A stretch of 64,000 nt of DNA from Pseudomonas graminis (GTDB lineage Bacteria > Pseudomonadota > Gammaproteobacteria > Pseudomonadales > Pseudomonadaceae): positions 892,501-956,500 of the forward strand of contig NZ_CP053746.1 of NCBI RefSeq assembly GCF_013201545.1. Reading direction: 5' to 3'. This document shows, in pieces, positions 47,804-58,185 of the stretch (the first letter of the stretch is position 1; each line of letters begins with the position of its first letter). The notes beneath the pieces are model-generated. The model searched no databases, had not been told where the DNA came from, and saw only the letters and a program-made list of their open reading frames with translations. A program made the translations under genes and the position numbers.

Positions 47804-50800
47804 ATGAGCAGTGTTGTTGCCATCGTCAAAAGCATTGTTGGCCAGGTAGTCGCAGTTTCCCCGGAAGGGATTCGTCGTGTGCTGATCGAGGGTGACCGGC
47901 TGTTCACCGGCGAGCAGGTTCTGACAGGCCCGGGAGGCGCAGTCACGCTGCAGCTTGCTGATGGCCGTCAACTGGACATCGGTCGTGACAGCCAATGGAG
48001 CGCCGACGCACCGGCCTCCACCACCAACCTTGCTGAAGCCACCGCGCAAGCGGCACCTTCGGTTGCGGAACTGCAGCAGGCCATCGCGGCCGGCGCCGAC
48101 CCGACCAAAGACCTCGAAGCCACTGCGGCAGGTCCGCAGGCCGCGCCAGGTGATGGCGGCAACGCGGGCGGCGGCCACAGCGTCGTGATGCTCACCGAGA
48201 CCGCAGGCGTGGTGAATCCGACCATCGGCTTCCCGACCAACGGTCTGGGCACCACTGCCACGCCTCCACCTACGCTGGTTAATGGCCTGGCCATCGACAA
48301 CGGTAATGGCAACGGGACCCCTGTCGCGCCGACGCCGACGGGCACCCTGACACTGACCGCCACCCAGACGCTGACCGAAGCCGGCGGCGCGCTGGTTTAC
48401 ACGGCAAACGTCACTCAGGCCCCGACGTCGGACCTGACGATCGCCCTGTCCAACGGGTCCACCATTGTCATTCGTGGCGGCGACACTTCGGGCTCCACCA
48501 CTGTTCAAGTAGCTGACAACAACACGCCGTACATCGACCCGTCCGTCATTAGCACCACCATCACTGGCACCACCGGCGGTGGCGGCCTGGTCGTGACGAC
48601 CGACCCGACTCCGGCGGTGACAACCATCACCGACACCATCGACACCACCTTTGCCAGCATCACCGGCACCCAGTCGGTTGTTGAAGGCCAGGCCGCCACG
48701 TATACCATTACGTTGAGCAATCCGGCGCAGACCGAAGTCACGATCAACCTGACCTACAGCGGCACCGCGACCGACGGCACCGACTACACGCAAGTGGTCA
48801 GCGTGAAGATCCCTGCCAACAGCAGCAGCGTCACCTTCGACCTGAACACACTGAATGACACGATCCCGGAAGGCGTTGAAAACGTCACCGTCGCGATTGG
48901 CGCCATCAGCGGCGGCAACTTCGAGAACGTCGCTGTCAGCCCGACCAATGGCAGCGTCACCACCACCATCATCGACAACGACGCGCTGCCGGTTGTCGAT
49001 CCAAACGGCGCCGGTAACGGCACCAACAGCGAAACCACCTTTACCGAAGGCCAGGCTGGCGTATCGATCGCCGGCCAGTTGACCATCACCGATGCCGACA
49101 GCCCGAACCTGCAAAGCGCGCGCGTCATCCTGACCAACCCTCAGGACACTGACACACTGGTGGTGGGCAGCCCGAATGCGAACATCGCGGTCAGCACCGC
49201 CACCGTCAACGGCCAGATTGTCCTGACCCTGACCGGCGCCGCCACTGCTGCCGAGTACGAAGCCGTGATCAAGTCGATCACCTTCCAGAACAGCAGCGAA
49301 GACCCGAGTGTCGCGGACCGCACCATCACGGTGACCGTCAACGACGGCCAGAATGATTCCGCACCGGCGACCAGCATCGTGCACGTCGTCGCCGTCAATG
49401 ACGCCCCTACCGTCTCGTTCACTGGCACCGACTACGTCGAAAACGGCGCGCCTCAGGCACTGGTCAGCAACCTGCAGATCGGTGACGTCGACGGCGGCCA
49501 GTTGAGCGGCGCGAAGATCACCGTGACCGGCGTTCAGGCCGAAGACCTGATCGCTTCGCCGTCCTTCCAGGGCGGCAACAGCGGCACTACGGCTTCGGGC
49601 ATCAGCTACACGCTGGGCAACGACGCCAACGGGAACGTTGTCATTCAGTTGAGCGGCAACGCGTCGATCGCCGACTACACCACGCTGATCAACTCGATCA
49701 CGTACGCCAACAGCAGTGACGCTCCGATCACCACCCCGCGCGGCGTGACGATCGAAGTGACTGACGTGGACACCCACGGCACTAACAACCTGACGGGCAG
49801 CGCCACCGGCGAAGTCGCCATCACCCCGGTCAACGACGCCCCTACCGTCATCGACGCATCGGGCAACGGCGACGAAGACACCACCATCGCGGTCAAGCTG
49901 ACCGGCGCTGACGTCGACGGCACCATCGATCACTTCAACCTGGTCAGCCTGGCAGCCAACGGCACCTTCTACGCTGATGCTGCCGGCACCCAGGCGCTGA
50001 CCAGTCTCAGCAACATCGCGGCTACCGCCAACGGCGCGACGATCTACTTCAAGCCGAACGCCAACTGGGCGGGCGACACCAGCTTCACCTATACCGCTGT
50101 CGATAATCAGGGCCAGCCAGCCGGCGCGCCAGCCAACGGCATCATCAACGTCACGCCGGTCGCCGATGCACCGATTGTCACCGTTGCCAACGCCCAAGGC
50201 GCCGAAGACACCGCGATCAAGCTGACCCTGAGCACGGCGCTGGTCGATACCGACGGTTCCGAATCCCTGGGCCCGCTTGTTGTGTCGGGCATTCCGGTCA
50301 ACGCCGTGCTGAGTGACGGCAATGGCCACAGCTACACCTCGATTCCGACCGGTGACGGCGCCGTCTACATCGACGGTTGGGACCTGAACAACCTGACGAT
50401 CACTCCGCCGAAAGACTTCAACGGCGAGATCATCCTGAAAGTGAGCTCGACGTCGACCGAGGGCGCCAACAAGGATTCGGCCACCACGACGCAGTCTCTG
50501 ACCGTGACCGTCGGGCCGGTTAACGACGCGCCTACCGTCACCTTTACCAACCCTGACTACGTCGAGAACGGCGCACCTCAGCCATTGGTCGGCAACCTGC
50601 AGATCGGCGACATCGACAGCACCCAGCTGAGCAGCGCAAAAATCACGCTGACCGGTATTCAGGCTGAAGACTTGATCGTTTCCCAGTACTACAAGGACGC
50701 CAACAGCGGCGATGCCGCCTTTGGCATCAAGTACACGCTGAGCAACGACGCCAACGGCAACATCGTGATTGATCTGACCGGCAACGCGTCGGTCGCCGAC

Positions 50801-53800
50801 TACACCACGGTGATCAACTCGATCACCTACGCCAACAGCAGTGATAACCCGAGCACCACACCGCGCGGCGTGACCATCGCTGTCACCGACGTGGATGCCA
50901 ACGGCACCAACAACTTGTCGGGCAGCGCCACCGGTGTCATTAACGTCACGCCGGTCAATGATGCGCCGACCGTGAGCGCGGCTCAGGGCCAGGGTAACGA
51001 AGACACGGCGATCGCGGTCAAGCTGACCGGCGCTGACGTCGACGGCAAGATTGATCACTTCAACCTGATCACCATGGCCGAGCACGGCAAGTTCTACGCC
51101 GATGCCGCCGGGACCCAGGAGCTGACCAACCTCAGCAACATCGCCGCCAGCAACAACAGCGCGACGATCTACTTCAAGCCGGACGCCAACTGGGCCGGTG
51201 ACACCAGCTTCACCTACACCGCTGTCGACAATCAGAATCTGGCAGCGGGCGCACCGGCCAACGGCATCATCAATGTCACGCCGGTGGCCGATGCACCAAC
51301 CGTTACCGTCACCAACGCCCAGGGCGCTGAAGACAGCGCCATCAAGCTGGACCTGAGCGCTGCCCTGGTGGACACCGACGGTTCCGAGTCCCTCGGACCG
51401 GTCATTGTGGGCGGCATTCCGGTGGGCGCGGTGCTCAGCGATGGCAACGGCCACAGCTACACCTCCATCCCTGTTTCTGAAGGCGGCGATGGCGAGGCTT
51501 ACCTCACCGGCTGGAACCTGAGCACCCTGACTATCACGCCGCCGAAAGACTTCAACGGCTTGATCAACCTGCAAGTGAGCTCGACGTCGACCGAAAGCGC
51601 CAACAACGACTCGGCCACCACGGTCAAGTTGCTGACCGTCAACGTCACGCCAGTCAACGATGCGCCTGTTGTCGACACGACCACAGGCAAGGGCAACGAA
51701 GACACCACCATTGCCGTCAAGCTGACTGGCTCTGATGTCGACGGCACCATTGACCACTTCAACCTGGTCAACACGCCTGCCAATGGCACGTTCTACTCCG
51801 ACGCCGCGGGCACTCAGCCGCTGACCAACTTGACCAACATCACCGCCACCAACAACGGCGCGACGATCTACTTCAAGCCGGACGCGAACTGGAACGGCAG
51901 CACGCCGTTCACCTACACCGCCGTCGACAATCAGGGCCTGGCGTCGACTCCGGCAGCCGGCACCCTCACGGTTACGCCTGTCAACGACGCCCCGGTGGTG
52001 AATTTCGACAGCACCACTTACACCGAAAAAGGCGCCGCGGTTGCGCTGGTCAACAACTTCAGCATCACTGACGTCGACAGCACCCAGCTGAGCAGCGCGA
52101 AAATCACGCTGACCGGTATTCAGGCTGAAGACCTGATCGTTTCCTCGTACTACAAAGACAGCAACAGCGCCGAAACCGGTCTGGGCATCAAGTACACGCT
52201 GAGCAACGACGCCAACGGCAACATCGTTATCGATTTGACCGGTAAGGCTTCGGTGGCCAACTACGAGACCCTGATCAAGTCGATCACCTACGCCGATGAC
52301 AGTAGCAATCCGAGCACCACGCCACGCGGCGTGACCATCACCGTGACCGACGTGGATGCCAACGGCACCAACAACCAGACCGTTGTTCACGACAGTAAGG
52401 TCAACGTCATCGCCGTGAACGACGCGCCTATCGTCGACAACGCCACAGGCAAGGGCAACGAAGACACCACCATCGCCGTCAAGCTGACTGGCTCTGACGT
52501 CGACGGCACCATTGGCCACTTCAACCTGGTCAGTGCGCCTGCACATGGCACGTTCTACTCGGACGCCGCCGGCACCCAGCCGCTGACCAACTTGACCAAC
52601 ATCACCGCCAGCAACAACGGCGCGACGATCTACTTCAAGCCGGACGCCAACTGGGCCGGTGACACCACCTTCACCTACACAGCTGTCGATAACCAGAACC
52701 TGCCAGCCGGTAACACGGCAACTGGCACGATCAACGTCACGCCCGTGGCTGATGCACCAAGCGTTACCGTCACCAACGCTCAGGGCGCTGAAGACAGCGC
52801 CATCAAGCTGGACCTGAGCGCTGCCCTGGTGGACACCGACGGTTCCGAGTCCCTCGGCCCCGTCATTGTGGGCGGCATTCCAGTGGGCGCGGTGTTGAGC
52901 GATGGCAACGGCAACAGCTACACCTCCCTCCCTGTTTCTGAAGGCGGCGATGGCGAGGCTTACCTCACCGGCTGGAACCTGAGCACCCTGACTATCACGC
53001 CGCCGAAAGACTTCAACGGCTCGTTCAACCTGCAAGTGAGCTCGACGTCAACCGAAAGCGCCAACAACGACTCGGCCACCTCGATTAAGTCGCTGACCGT
53101 CAACGTCTCGTCAGTCAACGATGCACCAGTTGTCGACACGACCACAGGCAAGGGCAACGAAGACACCACCATTGCCGTCAAGCTGACCGGCTCTGACGTC
53201 GACGGCACCATTGACCACTTCAACCTGGTCAACACGCCTGCCAATGGCACGTTCTACTCCGACGCCGCGGGTACTCAGCCGCTGACCAACTTGACCAACA
53301 TCACCGCCACCAACAACGGCGCAACGATCTACTTCAAGCCGGACGCGAACTGGAATGGCAGCACGCCGTTCACCTACACAGCCGTCGACAACCAGGGCCT
53401 GACGTCCACTACCCCTGCCACCGGCACCATTACGGTCACGGCAGTCAACGACGCGCCTGTGGTCGACTTCGGCAGCATTACCTACACCGAGAATGGCGCA
53501 CCGATTGCCCTCGTTAAAGACTTCAGCATCACCGATGTCGACAGCACTGAGCTGAGCAGCGCGAAAATCACGCTGACCGGCATCAAAGGCGAAGACCTGA
53601 TCGCTTCCCAGTACTACAAAGCCGGCACCGACGGCACCATCGGCACAACCGATCTGGGTATCAGCTACAAGCTCAGCAACGACGCCAACGGCAACATCGT
53701 CATCGACCTGACCGGCAAGGCTTCGATCGCCAGCTACGAAACCCTGATCAAGTCGATCACCTACGCCGACAACAGCAACAACCCGAGCACCGCGCCACGT

Positions 53801-56800
53801 GGCGTGACCATCGCTGTCACCGACGTGGATGCCAACGGCACCGACAACCTGACTGTCGTCCACAACAGCCAGATCAACGTGATCGCGGTCAACGACGCGC
53901 CGGTCATCGGCCATACCGGGACGGGCAAAGAGTTCGGCAACACCTGGAACGAAACCGCCGTGGGTGGCGATGTCACCGCGCCGGGCAAAGGCCCGGGGCA
54001 GATCGCTCGCGATTTCACCCTGAACGACGCTGACAGCACCACACTGAAAAGCGCGACCGTCACGCTGACCAACTTCAAGGACGGCGACGTCCTGAATGTC
54101 GGCAAACCGGGCGCCCTGACCTACACCCTCAGTGATGTGAAAGACGCTTCCGGCGCAGTGACCGGCAAGACCATCACCTTCGGCCCAGGCACAGCAGCCC
54201 AGTACCAGACGGCGATTCAGTCGATCACCTTCGACAGCACGTCCCACGACCCGTCGAAAGACAACCGTATCATCAACATCAGCGTCGACGACGGCAGCGC
54301 GGTCAACAACATCGCGTCCACGACCTCGACGATCCACATCACCACGGTCAACGATGTACCGACCGTGAGCACTGCGTCGGTTGGCTTCACCGAAAACGAC
54401 GCAGCGGTCTCGATCGTCAAGAACCTGAACCTGGCCGACGTCGACAACACCACCCTGAGCAAGGCCGTGGTTTCGGTCGATGTGAAAGCCGGCGACGTGC
54501 TGACCTTCACCGGCACTGCGCCGAAAGGCGTCAGCGTGGTGGAAACCCACAACGATGCAGGCCTGGTGAACGGCTTCAAGATCACTGGCATCGCGACCGT
54601 TGACCAGTACAAGGCGCTGATCCAGTCGATCACCTTCAACAGCCCGGGCGATAACCCTCAGGCGGGTGACCGTGCCGTGACGGTTCAAGTGACCGACTCC
54701 GGCGCGAAAGGCGACGGCACCGGTACGCAGGATTCGCTGGTTGCCGGCAGCAAGATCACCGTCACCGCCGTGAACGACGCGCCGGTCATCGGCCACGCCG
54801 GTGATGGCAAGGAATTCGGCAATACCTGGAACGAAACCCTGGTCGGCGGCGATGTCACCGCTCCGGGCAAAGGCCCGGGCCTGATCGCTCGCGACTTCAC
54901 CGTCAGCGACGCCGACAGCCCGACGCTGCAAAGCGCTACCGTCACGCTGACCAACTTCAAAGCGGGTGACCTGCTGGCAGTTGGTAACGCTGCGGGGCTG
55001 AGCTACACCACGACGGACATCGTCATCAACAACGTTGTGACTGGCAAGGTCATCACGTTCGGTGCGGGCACGGCGGCTCAGTATCAAACGGCGATTTCGT
55101 CGATTACCTTCGACAGCACGTCTCACGACCCTGTCAAAGACGACCGCATCATCAACATCAGCGTCAACGACGGCAGCGCCACCAACAACATCAACACCAC
55201 CTCGACGATTCACATCACGACGGTCAACGATGTTCCGGTGGCCAATGCCACGACCGGCAGCGGTAACGAAGACAGCCCGGCCATCGCCGTGACGCTGAGC
55301 GCGACCGACGTGGACAGCAAAATCGACCACTTCAACCTGGTCGACATGGCTGCACACGGCACGTTCTACGCCGATGCGGCGGGCAAGGTCGCGTTGACCA
55401 GCCTGAGCAACATCGTCGCCGTCGGCAACGCTGCAACGGTGTACTTCAAGCCAGCCGCCGATTGGGCGGGCAGCACCTCATTTACCTATAAGGCAGTGGA
55501 TGATCAGGGTCTGGCGAGTTCGGTCAAGGCCACTGGCACCATCAGCGTGGCGCCTGTCGCCGACCAACCGCTGGTCACGCTGGGCGAAGATGCAGTCGTG
55601 AAGCACGGCATGACGAAAGATGTGTATGTTCGTACCCTGGACTTGGGCACCGACGGTCAAGGCGCGGGCGAGGCGGCCCTCAAGGCCGGTTTCAGCACTG
55701 CTGTCGCGCCGACCACTCACAGCGTCGCTACAAGTGCCCAGGATTCGTCGATTGCCGCTGGCACCGGCACCAAGCTGTCCGGCCTGATCTTCATGGAAGC
55801 CGGTCACACCTATACATTCGCCGGTAATGCGGACGACAGTCTGTTGATCACCGTGGGCGGCCAGACGGCGGCAAGCGCGACATGGGGCGCGGGCGGCAAG
55901 ATTTCGGGGGCGGGCTTCACACCCACGACGTCGGGCTACTACACCCTGGACGTTTACCACTACAACCAGGCCGGGCCGGGCAATTACAACATCACGCTGG
56001 TCGACTCCTCCAAATCAGGCGCTGTCGCTGTCGCTTTGGATAGCGCCAACACGAAACTTTACGCATCGGTCGATGACCTGAAGGCTGCCAACCCGAACAT
56101 TTCGTCGCTGCAAGAAACCGCGGCCGGCAGTGGTGAGGGTTACTACTCAGCCTACGAGCTGAACCACGGCACTGAAGGCAACGCGATCAAGCTCAGCTCG
56201 GTCAAAGTGATGTTCGGTGACAGCCTCGACGGCTCCGAGACGCACGTAATCAAGGCCACCGGCGCGCCGGCGGGCTCGATCCTGACCGACGCTGCCGGCC
56301 ATACGGCAACTGTGACGAACGTGAGCGAAGGGGTCGATGTCAGCAAATTCGACTTGTCGACGCTGAGCATCACCACGCCTGGCTTCAGCGGCAAGTTCAA
56401 CCTGACCATCACCGCCACGGCAACCGAAGCGGACGTGGAGGGCGTGAATACCTCAGTCAAGAGCGCCACCGATGCGAAGGTGATCGCCGTCAACGTCGAG
56501 GCTCAGACTTATACCTCAATCGAAGGTCTGCCTGGCACTGACCCGACGCCAGTCAATGGCACCCTTGGTGGCGACATTATCGTTGGCGACGTCAGCGGCA
56601 CGACCATCGTGCAGGGCAAGAGCTACAACATCGCCTTCATCGTCGACAGCTCGGGCAGCATGGGCAAAACCCTCGACACGGCGAAGACGCAGCTGCAGTC
56701 GGTCTTCGAGAAACTGGCGAACGGTGCTCAGACGGCCAACGCCGGCAAGATCAACGTGCTGCTGGTGGATTTCGACACCAACGTGCGCTCGACCGTGTCG

Positions 56801-58102
56801 GTGGACATGTCTGACAAGGCCGCTGCGCTGAAAACATTGGCCGCTGCTCTGGCGACCATGACATCGGGCGGTACCACCAACTACGAAGATGCCTTCAAAA
56901 CCACAGCGAACTGGTTTGCCGGTTTGAACAGCACCAACCCGACGGGCGAGAACCGCACCTACTTCATCACCGACGGCGAGCCGAACGTTTACCAGAACAC
57001 CAGCACGGTGCTAGGGACGGTGAACGGTACGGCGATCCTGCTCGCGACTGCGCTTGATAGCTGGCATCTGGGCAGCACGTACTCGGTGAATGGCAAGGTC
57101 GCCATCGACGCCGAGGGTCATGTTTACAGTTACGCCAATAGCACGACCGGCAAGTCGGTAGGCACCCTCGCCCTCCACGCCGACGGCAAGGGCGGTCAGG
57201 AATACAGCCTCAATTCACCTGAAACCAACGGCAGCAGCGTCGTGCTGGCTGAAGCGGACACCGGTTACGCGCTGTTGCTGAAGCAGTCGCCAACCATCGA
57301 AGCGATCGGCCTGAACTCGGCGGTCAAGACGAGCACGCTGAATCACTACGACAGCGACGGCCACGCGCAGACCAACGTCAACGCGGACGACCTGGCGAAA
57401 GCGGTACTGGGCGACCAGAAAGCAATCGCACCGGGCAGCGACACCCTCAACGGTGGCGACGGCAATGACATCCTGTTCGGTGATCTGATCACCTTCAACA
57501 ACCAGGGCGGCATTACGGCGCTGAAGGCGTTCGCGGCGGATACCTTGCACGTCAACGTGTCGACCATCGATGACAAGACGCTGCATTCGTTCGTTACCAA
57601 CCACCTCGATCAGGTGGCAGACCTGGCCGGCAAGTCGTCGACTTCGCTGGACGGCAACGACACCCTTCTGGGCGGCAATGGCAATGACATCCTGTTCGGT
57701 CAGGGTGGCAATGACGTGCTCGTCGGCGGCAAAGGCAACGACATCCTCTTCGGCGGCGCCGGTGCGGACACGTTTACCTGGAAAGCCGGCGACACCAACA
57801 GCGGTGGCGTTGACGTGATCAAGGACTTCAACAAGGACGCTGGCGACCGCATTGATCTGCGTGACCTGCTGCAAGGTGAAGACACCGACACCCTCAGCAA
57901 GTACCTGCAGGTCAGCAACGATGGCCATGACACCATTCTGCAGGTCAGCACCACCGGGCAGTTTGCAACCAACGCCACTGCGGCGGCTGCGGCAACCACG
58001 GCCGATGTGCACATCAAGGTAGAAGGCGTGACCTGGAGCAATGCCATGGTCAACTCGCTGGTGAGCGGTGCGGATCCGACCATCAAAGTCGATCACCACT
58101 GA
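47804..58102 (+). CDS. lapA: LapA-type giant RTX adhesin with N-terminal retention module
   Basis: 3432-residue secreted adhesin. Residues 1-~105 are the retention module (MSSVVAIVKSIVGQVVAVSP) that jams in the outer-membrane channel; Thr107-Ala-Ala-Gly110 is the LapG dialanine site. Then: Ig-like segment (~180-265), Calx-beta (~283-393), about 16 cadherin-like/VCBS-type modules ending in NDAP (~395-2585), a PA14-like domain (~2600-2737), a further repeat, vWA with MIDAS DSSGSMG (~2943-3200), RTX nonapeptides such as GGNGNDILFG (~3212-3325), and a C-terminal type I secretion signal. Named lapA from linkage to lapEBC, lapD and lapG; a MapA-like paralogue is the alternative. It is shorter than Pf0-1 LapA and repeats differ. 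Confidence 0.9.
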   Translation: MSSVVAIVKSIVGQVVAVSPEGIRRVLIEGDRLFTGEQVLTGPGGAVTLQLADGRQLDIGRDSQWSADAPASTTNLAEATAQAAPSVAELQQAIAAGADPTKDLEATAAGPQAAPGDGGNAGGGHSVVMLTETAGVVNPTIGFPTNGLGTTATPPPTLVNGLAIDNGNGNGTPVAPTPTGTLTLTATQTLTEAGGALVYTANVTQAPTSDLTIALSNGSTIVIRGGDTSGSTTVQVADNNTPYIDPSVISTTITGTTGGGGLVVTTDPTPAVTTITDTIDTTFASITGTQSVVEGQAATYTITLSNPAQTEVTINLTYSGTATDGTDYTQVVSVKIPANSSSVTFDLNTLNDTIPEGVENVTVAIGAISGGNFENVAVSPTNGSVTTTIIDNDALPVVDPNGAGNGTNSETTFTEGQAGVSIAGQLTITDADSPNLQSARVILTNPQDTDTLVVGSPNANIAVSTATVNGQIVLTLTGAATAAEYEAVIKSITFQNSSEDPSVADRTITVTVNDGQNDSAPATSIVHVVAVNDAPTVSFTGTDYVENGAPQALVSNLQIGDVDGGQLSGAKITVTGVQAEDLIASPSFQGGNSGTTASGISYTLGNDANGNVVIQLSGNASIADYTTLINSITYANSSDAPITTPRGVTIEVTDVDTHGTNNLTGSATGEVAITPVNDAPTVIDASGNGDEDTTIAVKLTGADVDGTIDHFNLVSLAANGTFYADAAGTQALTSLSNIAATANGATIYFKPNANWAGDTSFTYTAVDNQGQPAGAPANGIINVTPVADAPIVTVANAQGAEDTAIKLTLSTALVDTDGSESLGPLVVSGIPVNAVLSDGNGHSYTSIPTGDGAVYIDGWDLNNLTITPPKDFNGEIILKVSSTSTEGANKDSATTTQSLTVTVGPVNDAPTVTFTNPDYVENGAPQPLVGNLQIGDIDSTQLSSAKITLTGIQAEDLIVSQYYKDANSGDAAFGIKYTLSNDANGNIVIDLTGNASVADYTTVINSITYANSSDNPSTTPRGVTIAVTDVDANGTNNLSGSATGVINVTPVNDAPTVSAAQGQGNEDTAIAVKLTGADVDGKIDHFNLITMAEHGKFYADAAGTQELTNLSNIAASNNSATIYFKPDANWAGDTSFTYTAVDNQNLAAGAPANGIINVTPVADAPTVTVTNAQGAEDSAIKLDLSAALVDTDGSESLGPVIVGGIPVGAVLSDGNGHSYTSIPVSEGGDGEAYLTGWNLSTLTITPPKDFNGLINLQVSSTSTESANNDSATTVKLLTVNVTPVNDAPVVDTTTGKGNEDTTIAVKLTGSDVDGTIDHFNLVNTPANGTFYSDAAGTQPLTNLTNITATNNGATIYFKPDANWNGSTPFTYTAVDNQGLASTPAAGTLTVTPVNDAPVVNFDSTTYTEKGAAVALVNNFSITDVDSTQLSSAKITLTGIQAEDLIVSSYYKDSNSAETGLGIKYTLSNDANGNIVIDLTGKASVANYETLIKSITYADDSSNPSTTPRGVTITVTDVDANGTNNQTVVHDSKVNVIAVNDAPIVDNATGKGNEDTTIAVKLTGSDVDGTIGHFNLVSAPAHGTFYSDAAGTQPLTNLTNITASNNGATIYFKPDANWAGDTTFTYTAVDNQNLPAGNTATGTINVTPVADAPSVTVTNAQGAEDSAIKLDLSAALVDTDGSESLGPVIVGGIPVGAVLSDGNGNSYTSLPVSEGGDGEAYLTGWNLSTLTITPPKDFNGSFNLQVSSTSTESANNDSATSIKSLTVNVSSVNDAPVVDTTTGKGNEDTTIAVKLTGSDVDGTIDHFNLVNTPANGTFYSDAAGTQPLTNLTNITATNNGATIYFKPDANWNGSTPFTYTAVDNQGLTSTTPATGTITVTAVNDAPVVDFGSITYTENGAPIALVKDFSITDVDSTELSSAKITLTGIKGEDLIASQYYKAGTDGTIGTTDLGISYKLSNDANGNIVIDLTGKASIASYETLIKSITYADNSNNPSTAPRGVTIAVTDVDANGTDNLTVVHNSQINVIAVNDAPVIGHTGTGKEFGNTWNETAVGGDVTAPGKGPGQIARDFTLNDADSTTLKSATVTLTNFKDGDVLNVGKPGALTYTLSDVKDASGAVTGKTITFGPGTAAQYQTAIQSITFDSTSHDPSKDNRIINISVDDGSAVNNIASTTSTIHITTVNDVPTVSTASVGFTENDAAVSIVKNLNLADVDNTTLSKAVVSVDVKAGDVLTFTGTAPKGVSVVETHNDAGLVNGFKITGIATVDQYKALIQSITFNSPGDNPQAGDRAVTVQVTDSGAKGDGTGTQDSLVAGSKITVTAVNDAPVIGHAGDGKEFGNTWNETLVGGDVTAPGKGPGLIARDFTVSDADSPTLQSATVTLTNFKAGDLLAVGNAAGLSYTTTDIVINNVVTGKVITFGAGTAAQYQTAISSITFDSTSHDPVKDDRIINISVNDGSATNNINTTSTIHITTVNDVPVANATTGSGNEDSPAIAVTLSATDVDSKIDHFNLVDMAAHGTFYADAAGKVALTSLSNIVAVGNAATVYFKPAADWAGSTSFTYKAVDDQGLASSVKATGTISVAPVADQPLVTLGEDAVVKHGMTKDVYVRTLDLGTDGQGAGEAALKAGFSTAVAPTTHSVATSAQDSSIAAGTGTKLSGLIFMEAGHTYTFAGNADDSLLITVGGQTAASATWGAGGKISGAGFTPTTSGYYTLDVYHYNQAGPGNYNITLVDSSKSGAVAVALDSANTKLYASVDDLKAANPNISSLQETAAGSGEGYYSAYELNHGTEGNAIKLSSVKVMFGDSLDGSETHVIKATGAPAGSILTDAAGHTATVTNVSEGVDVSKFDLSTLSITTPGFSGKFNLTITATATEADVEGVNTSVKSATDAKVIAVNVEAQTYTSIEGLPGTDPTPVNGTLGGDIIVGDVSGTTIVQGKSYNIAFIVDSSGSMGKTLDTAKTQLQSVFEKLANGAQTANAGKINVLLVDFDTNVRSTVSVDMSDKAAALKTLAAALATMTSGGTTNYEDAFKTTANWFAGLNSTNPTGENRTYFITDGEPNVYQNTSTVLGTVNGTAILLATALDSWHLGSTYSVNGKVAIDAEGHVYSYANSTTGKSVGTLALHADGKGGQEYSLNSPETNGSSVVLAEADTGYALLLKQSPTIEAIGLNSAVKTSTLNHYDSDGHAQTNVNADDLAKAVLGDQKAIAPGSDTLNGGDGNDILFGDLITFNNQGGITALKAFAADTLHVNVSTIDDKTLHSFVTNHLDQVADLAGKSSTSLDGNDTLLGGNGNDILFGQGGNDVLVGGKGNDILFGGAGADTFTWKAGDTNSGGVDVIKDFNKDAGDRIDLRDLLQGEDTDTLSKYLQVSNDGHDTILQVSTTGQFATNATAAAAATTADVHIKVEGVTWSNAMVNSLVSGADPTIKVDHH
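51290..53450 (+). repeat. Near-identical intragenic duplication in the adhesin gene
   Basis: About 700 bases from 51290 recur from 52751 (offset 1461 bases, 487 codons) with only scattered changes: both copies encode VTNAQGAEDSAIKLDLSAAL through GNEDTTIAVKLTGSDVDGTI and FKPDANWNGSTPFTYTAVDN. The intervening modules are more divergent, so this is a recent copy or is kept alike by gene conversion. Confidence 0.88.
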
Positions 58103-58132
58103 TAGCTGAGTCGCGAGAGCTGTTGTACTGTG

Positions 58133-58159
58133 CTGGCAGCCGTCCCTGACGGTTGCCAG
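58133..58159 (+). terminator. Hairpin between the adhesin and the small downstream gene
   Basis: CTGGCAGCCGT and ACGGTTGCCAG pair around a short loop. No U-tract follows, so it may be an mRNA-stabilising or partial attenuator stem rather than a full terminator. Confidence 0.5.
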
Positions 58160-58185
58160 CCCGGTTACTCCCTGAGGAATGAGCC

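Noticed and set aside
47747..53035. A 1762-codon open frame on the minus strand opposite the adhesin gene
   Set aside because: It is a mirror of the highly repetitive, GC-rich adhesin gene (repeated Val/Asp/Arg/Gly codons), lacks any recognisable domain, and has no credible ribosome-binding site. The same holds for the frame at 53111-55357.
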